From an uncultured bacterium (GTDB lineage Bacteria; Patescibacteriota; Minisyncoccia; Moranbacterales; GWC2-37-73): a stretch of DNA of 9,314 nucleotides. Below the pieces are notes generated by a model. That model made no database searches. It saw only the letters and a program-made list of their open reading frames with translations, and was not told the origin of the DNA. Location: positions 1 through 9,314 of the forward strand of contig CAIJXA010000091.1 in the NCBI GenBank assembly GCA_903824515.1, written 5' to 3'. This document shows, one piece after another, positions 6,553-9,314 of the stretch (position 1 is its first letter; every line of letters begins with the position of its first letter). A program made the position numbers and the translations under genes.

Positions 6553-8432
6553 ACAGAAAAAAAAGAAATAATTTAAATACATATTCCGGAATGGAAATTG
6601 AGGATTATGTTTTGACTGCAACCGAGAAAGAAGCTGCCAAGATGGAGCGAGGACTTGAAAAAAAATGGCTGGATTATTTGTGGTGGGTGATTGTGTTTTT
6701 TGTGTTGATACTCTCTGGTCGAGTAATTTTTTTGACCGTCATAAGGGGAGCGTATTATCAAGATGTTGCCAAAGGAAACAGCATTAGACCAGTTGTTATC
6801 AAAGCTCTGCGCGGAAGAATTTTTGATCGCACCGGACAGCCGCTGGTCAGCAACATTCCCAGTATTGATGCGGTTGTAACTCCTGTCGATTTGCCGAAAG
6901 ATGAGGCAAGGATAACTGAGCTTTCTCAAGCGCTTTCAGAGATTTTAAGCATGAATCAATCTGACGTGAATTTGATTTTGGAAAACAGTAAGACAAGTGC
7001 CTTGGATACAGTTTTGCTGAAAGAAAACATTTCTCAAGATGAATCCTTGAATATTTTGGAAAAAGAAAATGTGCTGACAGGTATTTCCATTGAAAAAACA
7101 GCAATTCGTGGATATGCTGATGCTCAAATATTTTCTCATATTCTCGGATACGAAGGAAAAATTCAGCAGAAAGAGCTGGATAGTGATAAAAGTTATCGAT
7201 TGACTGATTATATTGGCAAGCAAGGCATTGAAAAATCTTATGAAAATAGTTTACGTGGAGTCAACGGCGCTAATCAAATCGAGGTTGATTCTCTGGGGAA
7301 TGCAAAGCGAGAAGTGGGAGTTGTTAATCCAAAACCTGGCAGCGATCTCGTGCTTAACATTGACAGTGGCCTTCAGAAAAAGATTTATGATAGCATTAAT
7401 GCTGTCCTGGAAAAGACCAAAACCAAGACAGCGGCGGCTGTGGCTATTGATCCTAAGACTGGCGGAATTTTGGCGATGGTTAATGTCCCTAGTTATGACA
7501 ATAATTTGTTTGCCAAGAAAATATCTGCAGATGACTATGCAAAATTAACTAGCGATCCGAATAAGCCACTTTTCAATCGGGCAATTTCAGGTGAATACCC
7601 CCCTGGATCAACAGTCAAACCTGTGCTGGCAGCAGCTGCACTTTCTGAGGGTACAATCACTCCCGCAACTATTATTGATGGACTTGGCGGGACATTGAGA
7701 GTTGGAGGATTCAGCTTTGGCGACTGGAAAGCTCATGGTCCTAGTGATGTCAGGACTGCAATTGCCCAGAGTAATGACATCTTCTTTTACACTATTGGCG
7801 GCGGTTATGGAAACATTCAGGGGTTGGGAATTGACAGGATGAAAAGATATTATAATCTTTTTGGTTTCGGAGAAAAAACAGGAGTTGATATTGGAGGAGA
7901 ATCCTCGGGCTTTATTCCTAGTGAGCAATGGAAGCAAGATACCTTGGGCGAAAAATGGTACATCGGCAATAGTTATCATGCTTCAATTGGTCAGGGTTAT
8001 GTCACAGCCACCCCGCTTCAACTGGCAAGTTATGTGGCAGCAATTGCCAATGGAGGGACACTGTACAAACCTCATCTTGTTTCGCAAATCAAAAAAAGCA
8101 ATGGAGAAATTCAAAAAATCAATCCCGAGGTGATTCGAAGTAGTTTTATTTCGCCAGCTGTTTTGAAGGTTGTGCAAGAAGGCATGCGAAAAACAATCAC
8201 GGATGGAACAGCTCAGGTTTTGAAAACTATGCCAGTTGAAATTGCTGGCAAAACTGGCACAGCTCAATTTGGCAGCAATGGCCAAACCCACGGTTGGTTT
8301 ATTTCCTATGCGCCATATGATGATCCGCAAATTGCCATGGCCGTTTTGGTGGAAGGTGGAGGAGAAGGAAATTCCAGCGCCCTGCCAGTGACGCAAGAAG
8401 CTCTGAAATGGTATTTTGGGGGAAGGCAGTAA
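6549..8432 (+). CDS. mrdA: Penicillin-binding protein 2, elongation-specific D,D-transpeptidase
   Basis: A 627-residue class B PBP that crosslinks peptidoglycan during elongation. A charged cytoplasmic tail of about 43 residues, longer than usual, precedes the membrane helix at about 44-64. The dimerisation/pedestal domain follows (about 65-255), beginning with the R88-G-R-I-F-D-R94 motif typical of class B PBPs. The transpeptidase domain (about 290-620) carries all three catalytic motifs: S354-T-V-K357 in PPGSTVKP (acylated serine S354), S408-N-D410, and K568-T-G570 in GKTGTAQ. Total length is close to E. coli PBP2 (633). The start at 6549 is set by the ATGA overlap with mreD. The usual glycosyltransferase partner rodA does not follow; a terminator does. 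PBP2 rather than PBP3/FtsI is favoured by motif context and the mreBCD linkage. Confidence 0.95.
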   Translation: MNRKKRNNLNTYSGMEIEDYVLTATEKEAAKMERGLEKKWLDYLWWVIVFFVLILSGRVIFLTVIRGAYYQDVAKGNSIRPVVIKALRGRIFDRTGQPLVSNIPSIDAVVTPVDLPKDEARITELSQALSEILSMNQSDVNLILENSKTSALDTVLLKENISQDESLNILEKENVLTGISIEKTAIRGYADAQIFSHILGYEGKIQQKELDSDKSYRLTDYIGKQGIEKSYENSLRGVNGANQIEVDSLGNAKREVGVVNPKPGSDLVLNIDSGLQKKIYDSINAVLEKTKTKTAAAVAIDPKTGGILAMVNVPSYDNNLFAKKISADDYAKLTSDPNKPLFNRAISGEYPPGSTVKPVLAAAALSEGTITPATIIDGLGGTLRVGGFSFGDWKAHGPSDVRTAIAQSNDIFFYTIGGGYGNIQGLGIDRMKRYYNLFGFGEKTGVDIGGESSGFIPSEQWKQDTLGEKWYIGNSYHASIGQGYVTATPLQLASYVAAIANGGTLYKPHLVSQIKKSNGEIQKINPEVIRSSFISPAVLKVVQEGMRKTITDGTAQVLKTMPVEIAGKTGTAQFGSNGQTHGWFISYAPYDDPQIAMAVLVEGGGEGNSSALPVTQEALKWYFGGRQ

Positions 8433-8440
8433 AATAGCTT

Positions 8441-8481
8441 CTAGCCCGCCTTCGTCGGCCGGCGAAGGCGGGCTAGTTTTT
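8441..8481 (+). terminator. GC-rich palindromic terminator after mrdA
   Basis: CTAGCCCGCCTTCG (8441-8454) and CGAAGGCGGGCTAG (8463-8476) form a perfect 14-bp stem, extendable by two more pairs, followed by five T. It lies eight bases past the mrdA stop codon. Its GC content is far above the surroundings, which suggests a dispersed palindromic repeat serving as terminator. On the minus strand it lacks a T-tract. Confidence 0.87.
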
Positions 8482-8640
8482 AGGCATTAGTTTCTAAGCT
8501 TTGGAATTTGTTCCTTCTTTTGGAAAAGGGAGGTTCGGATGGATTTGAAAAATTATTTTTACAAACTTAATCTTTCAAATCGTTTTTAATTCATATTTAT
8601 AAAAAAAGGAAGGGGGATAGAATCGATTTTGGAAAATTAA

Positions 8641-8671
8641 AAAACACTCGAATTAGTTTCGGGTGTTTTTC
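8641..8671 (-). terminator. Probably bidirectional terminator after the minus-strand gene
   Basis: AAAACACTCGAA (8641-8652) pairs with TTCGGGTGTTTT (8658-8669) with one wobble. On the minus strand the stem runs into a T-rich run (complement of 8631-8646), placed just after the small gene ending at 8694. The plus strand also gives a T run, so it may work both ways. Outer arms CGATTTT (8624-8630) and AAAATCG (8673-8679) could extend the structure. Confidence 0.75.
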
Positions 8672-8686
8672 TAAAATCGTTGTTGT

Positions 8687-8704
8687 CAGATTTTTAAAAA
8701 TCTG
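8687..8704. repeat. 18-bp perfect palindrome over the stop codon of the minus-strand gene
   Basis: CAGATTTTTAAAAATCTG is its own reverse complement and contains the TAA stop and last codons of the small minus-strand gene. It has no loop, so as RNA it would form only a short imperfect hairpin. It may be chance in AT-rich DNA. Confidence 0.5.
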
Positions 8705-9008
8705 TTTTCATTGTCGGAGTAGTAGTTTTTGCTGGAGTTGTTGTTGGTGCAACCTGCTTGGTTGGAGTCGTCGTTGGAGTTGTTGGAGCGATTTGATTTT
8801 GAGCAGCTGCGTCGGCAGCTTTCTTGGCTGCTTTTTGTTCAGCTTTTTTTTGTTGTGTGATCTGATCTTCTTGAGCTTTTTTGACTCTCAAGACTTCTGC
8901 ATGATGAACTAGTCTATAAGTTCCATAGGCTCCAACAATGATAATAATAATAATCAAGGCAATTGTCGTATTTTTGTTTTTCGCATAAAATTCTTTTACT
9001 TTTTTCAT
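8694..9008 (-). CDS. Small single-pass membrane protein with Pro/Thr-rich tail
   Basis: A 104-residue protein of no recognised family. I start at the ATG read from 9008, since the open frame to 9044 begins at a TTG and adds only a Lys/Leu stretch; neither has a clear SD. The order is: short basic start (KKVKEFYAKNKN), a hydrophobic Ile-rich membrane helix at about residues 15-31, a charged Lys/Gln/Ala-rich segment likely helical (about 40-70), then a low-complexity tail of Pro and Thr with Gln, Val and Lys, ending MKTDF. Positive charge before the helix suggests the tail is outside. Such Pro/Thr tails often span the cell wall or are glycosylated in other bacteria, but nothing here proves that. 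It is transcribed alone, with a promoter at 9084-9112 and a terminator at 8641-8671. Confidence 0.78.
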   Translation of the reverse strand: MKKVKEFYAKNKNTTIALIIIIIIVGAYGTYRLVHHAEVLRVKKAQEDQITQQKKAEQKAAKKAADAAAQNQIAPTTPTTTPTKQVAPTTTPAKTTTPTMKTDF

Positions 9009-9083
9009 TTGAGTTTTTAAATTTAATTTAATTAATAATTTCAAACGCTTATCTTTTTTGATTAATCATTTGAAGCTTCTTTT

Positions 9084-9112
9084 ATTGTAGCTTATTTGGG
9101 ATAAACATGCAA
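9084..9112 (-). promoter_or_regulatory. Sigma70 promoter of the minus-strand gene
   Basis: Read on the minus strand, TTGCAT (9112-9107) and TACAAT (9089-9084) are 17 bases apart, about 75 bases before the ATG. A second TTGCAT copy lies 11 bases further upstream (9123-9118). Confidence 0.72.
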
Positions 9113-9159
9113 TGTAAATGCAAGCTTAAGTGACCGGAATTTTGCCCCAAAGAGGGAAA

Positions 9160-9189
9160 ACACGAGTTTAAATCACACGAGTTTAAATC
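9160..9189. repeat. 15-bp tandem direct repeat next to a promoter
   Basis: ACACGAGTTTAAATC occurs exactly twice, at 9160-9174 and 9175-9189, ending one base before the -35 hexamer at 9191. Two exact abutting copies at that place suggest a regulator site, as activators often bind just upstream of -35, but no regulator can be named. Confidence 0.8.
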
Positions 9190-9190
9190 C

Positions 9191-9219
9191 TTGACAAAGT
9201 TGCTAAAAAAAGCTAAAAT
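9191..9219 (+). promoter_or_regulatory. Sigma70 promoter of the gene beyond the right edge
   Basis: TTGACA (9191-9196) and TAAAAT (9214-9219) are 17 bases apart. It is divergent from the minus-strand gene and points to a gene starting past 9314. Confidence 0.75.
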
Positions 9220-9229
9220 TCGTTGGTTA

Positions 9230-9238
9230 TGGTATAAT
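9230..9238 (+). promoter_or_regulatory. Second, extended -10 promoter
   Basis: TGG-TATAAT is a perfect -10 hexamer with a TGn extension. No good -35 lies at the right distance (AAGCTA at 9210-9215), as allowed for extended -10 promoters. It would give a second start about 19 bases downstream of the first promoter. Confidence 0.6.
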
Positions 9239-9292
9239 GTTTTAAGTGGTTCTTTGAGAATTAAATGTATCAAGTCAATCAGGCAATCGCCG

Positions 9293-9314
9293 TTCATTTT
9301 TAATGAAGGGAGGA
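9293..9314 (+). promoter_or_regulatory. Shine-Dalgarno with adjoining hairpin for a gene beyond the window
   Basis: GAAGGGAGGA at the last bases is the strongest SD-like sequence in the window; the start codon must lie just past 9314. TTCATT (9293-9298) and AATGAA (9302-9307) can form a small hairpin touching the SD. Confidence 0.7.

Noticed and set aside
9191..9238. Pairing the TTGACA at 9191 with the TATAAT at 9233
   Set aside because: The spacing of 36 bases is too long for one promoter; TAAAAT at 9214 fits the 17-base spacer, and TATAAT is treated as a separate extended -10.
1..9314. CRISPR array, tRNA, rRNA, insertion sequence or phage genes
   Set aside because: No regularly spaced repeats, cloverleaf, rRNA-like sequence, transposase or integrase was seen.

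Overview
The window is a 9.3 kb AT-rich bacterial chromosomal segment carrying mostly cell-envelope genes. TGA ends mreD and the CapA-like gene and TGG encodes Trp, so the code is standard and not the UGA-glycine code of Gracilibacteria/SR1. Low GC, compact genes, start codons often without a Shine-Dalgarno (SD) sequence, and small lineage-specific secreted proteins suggest a Patescibacteria/CPR genome (Parcubacteria-like). That assignment is an inference from overall character; no rRNA or marker phylogeny is available here.

Left part (1-1700): a thioredoxin gene with an intrinsic terminator; a 300-base gap holding that terminator, a perfect 16-bp inverted repeat and a weak promoter; then a membrane-anchored CapA/PgsA-type metallophosphatase-fold protein with its own terminator.

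Middle part (1700-3670): two tandem, separately transcribed, homologous genes for secreted proteins. Each has a promoter, SD, signal peptide and near-identical terminator, so a whole transcription unit appears to have been duplicated. The first copy carries a zinc-peptidase-like HEGGH motif with a downstream EE. In the second copy both His and both Glu are replaced while the fold-level similarity and the open frame are kept, giving a candidate enzyme/pseudoenzyme pair. I recognise no named family for them. They are the most unusual content of the window.

Right-centre (3900-8480): an elongasome operon, mreB-mreC-mreD-mrdA (PBP2), behind a consensus sigma70 promoter, with mreD and mrdA overlapping by 4 bases and a GC-rich palindromic terminator at the end. 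MreB filaments, MreC and MreD organise lateral wall synthesis, and PBP2 is the transpeptidase. The usual partner rodA does not follow mrdA before the terminator. Competing hairpins sit just before mreD.

Right end (8480-9314): a small minus-strand gene for a single-pass membrane protein with a Lys/Ala-rich stretch and a Pro/Thr-rich tail, bounded by a likely bidirectional terminator and its own promoter. Divergent from it is a promoter region for a gene beyond the window, with a 15-bp tandem direct repeat abutting the -35 box and a strong SD at the last bases.
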